DNA from: Lachnospiraceae bacterium UBA7179
GTDB lineage: Bacteria; Bacillota; Clostridia; Lachnospirales; Lachnospiraceae
Direction of reading: 5' to 3'
Length of the DNA: 14,407 nucleotides
NCBI GenBank assembly: GCA_002491195.1
Contig: DKVL01000026.1
Coordinates: forward strand, 1-14,407
Below the pieces are notes generated by a model. That model made no database searches. It was given only the letters and a program-made list of their open reading frames with translations, and had not been told where the DNA came from. Both the position numbers and the translations under genes were made by a program. Positions 14,386 to 14,407 of the stretch are shown here, in pieces (positions within the stretch are counted from its first letter, which is position 1; each line of letters begins with the position of its first letter).

Positions 14386-14407
14386 GTTACTGTTCACTCC
14401 GTTCCAG
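14386..14407. repeat. Palindromic dispersed repeat, copy cut by the window edge
   Basis: These 22 bases, starting GTTACTGTTCACT, match 164-185 with a single difference (T for G in the spacer). The window ends after CAG, exactly where the second arm CAGTAAC would continue. The two copies are in the same orientation, about 14.2 kb apart. Confidence 0.65.

Noticed and set aside
1..14407. Integrated element bounded by the tRNA gene and the direct repeats as attachment sites
   Set aside because: Integration usually uses the 3' end of a tRNA, but here the 5' end faces the region. No integrase is present, and the repeats are palindromic intergenic sequences outside the tRNA.
1..14407. CRISPR array, rRNA genes or prophage structural genes
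   Set aside because: No evenly spaced repeats with unique spacers, no rRNA sequence and no phage-type genes were seen.

Overview
The window looks like chromosomal DNA of an anaerobic, gut-type Clostridium relative, most likely Lachnospiraceae. I infer this from the two-subunit oxygen-sensitive (class I) fumarase, the strong AAGGAG-type ribosome binding sites, moderate GC content (about half, judged by eye), and several families that are common in those genomes: tandem DUF4132 proteins, a zinc-ribbon/Hanks-kinase/glycan-binding-domain protein, and AAA-like ATPase/PD-(D/E)XK proteins. Every gene I accept lies on the minus strand, so the region reads from right to left.

Right edge to about 11.3 kb is an accessory, partly decayed block. 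It has a dispersed palindromic repeat cut by the window edge, a promoter, a pRiA4b ORF-3-like protein, a broken AAA-like ATPase/PD-(D/E)XK gene that kept only its 3' part, an unrecognised acidic protein (possibly SUKH-like), an intact Cys-tRNA(Pro) deacylase (YbaK/EbsC family), and an IS4/IS1634-type transposase relic whose catalytic middle is deleted. From 11.25 to 9.41 kb is a membrane-anchored Ser/Thr kinase with an N-terminal zinc ribbon and a C-terminal NADase-type glycan-binding domain. Part of that domain is duplicated and degenerate.

From 9.41 to 9.02 kb is a 393-base stretch with no convincing gene but unusually many inverted and direct repeats. It forms the upstream region of the fumarase operon (alpha then beta subunit, 16 bases apart). 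Sixty-one bases after the beta subunit, in the same direction and without a visible terminator, come two very large paralogous DUF4132 proteins (1231 and 1189 aa) 36 bases apart. A perfect 19-bp hairpin terminator ends this run. A full copy of the palindromic repeat follows, then a perfect consensus promoter reading into a tRNA-Ser whose 5' 31 bases are in the window.

How the genes may work together: the fumarase subunits form one enzyme, and the DUF4132 pair probably forms a functional unit of unknown role, possibly co-transcribed with fumarase. The other genes are neighbours rather than a clear pathway. I did not find a complete, recognisable new defence or mobile system. The best leads are the orphan DUF4132 pair, the duplicated module in the kinase, the repeat-rich fumarase leader, and the palindromic repeat found at both ends of the window.
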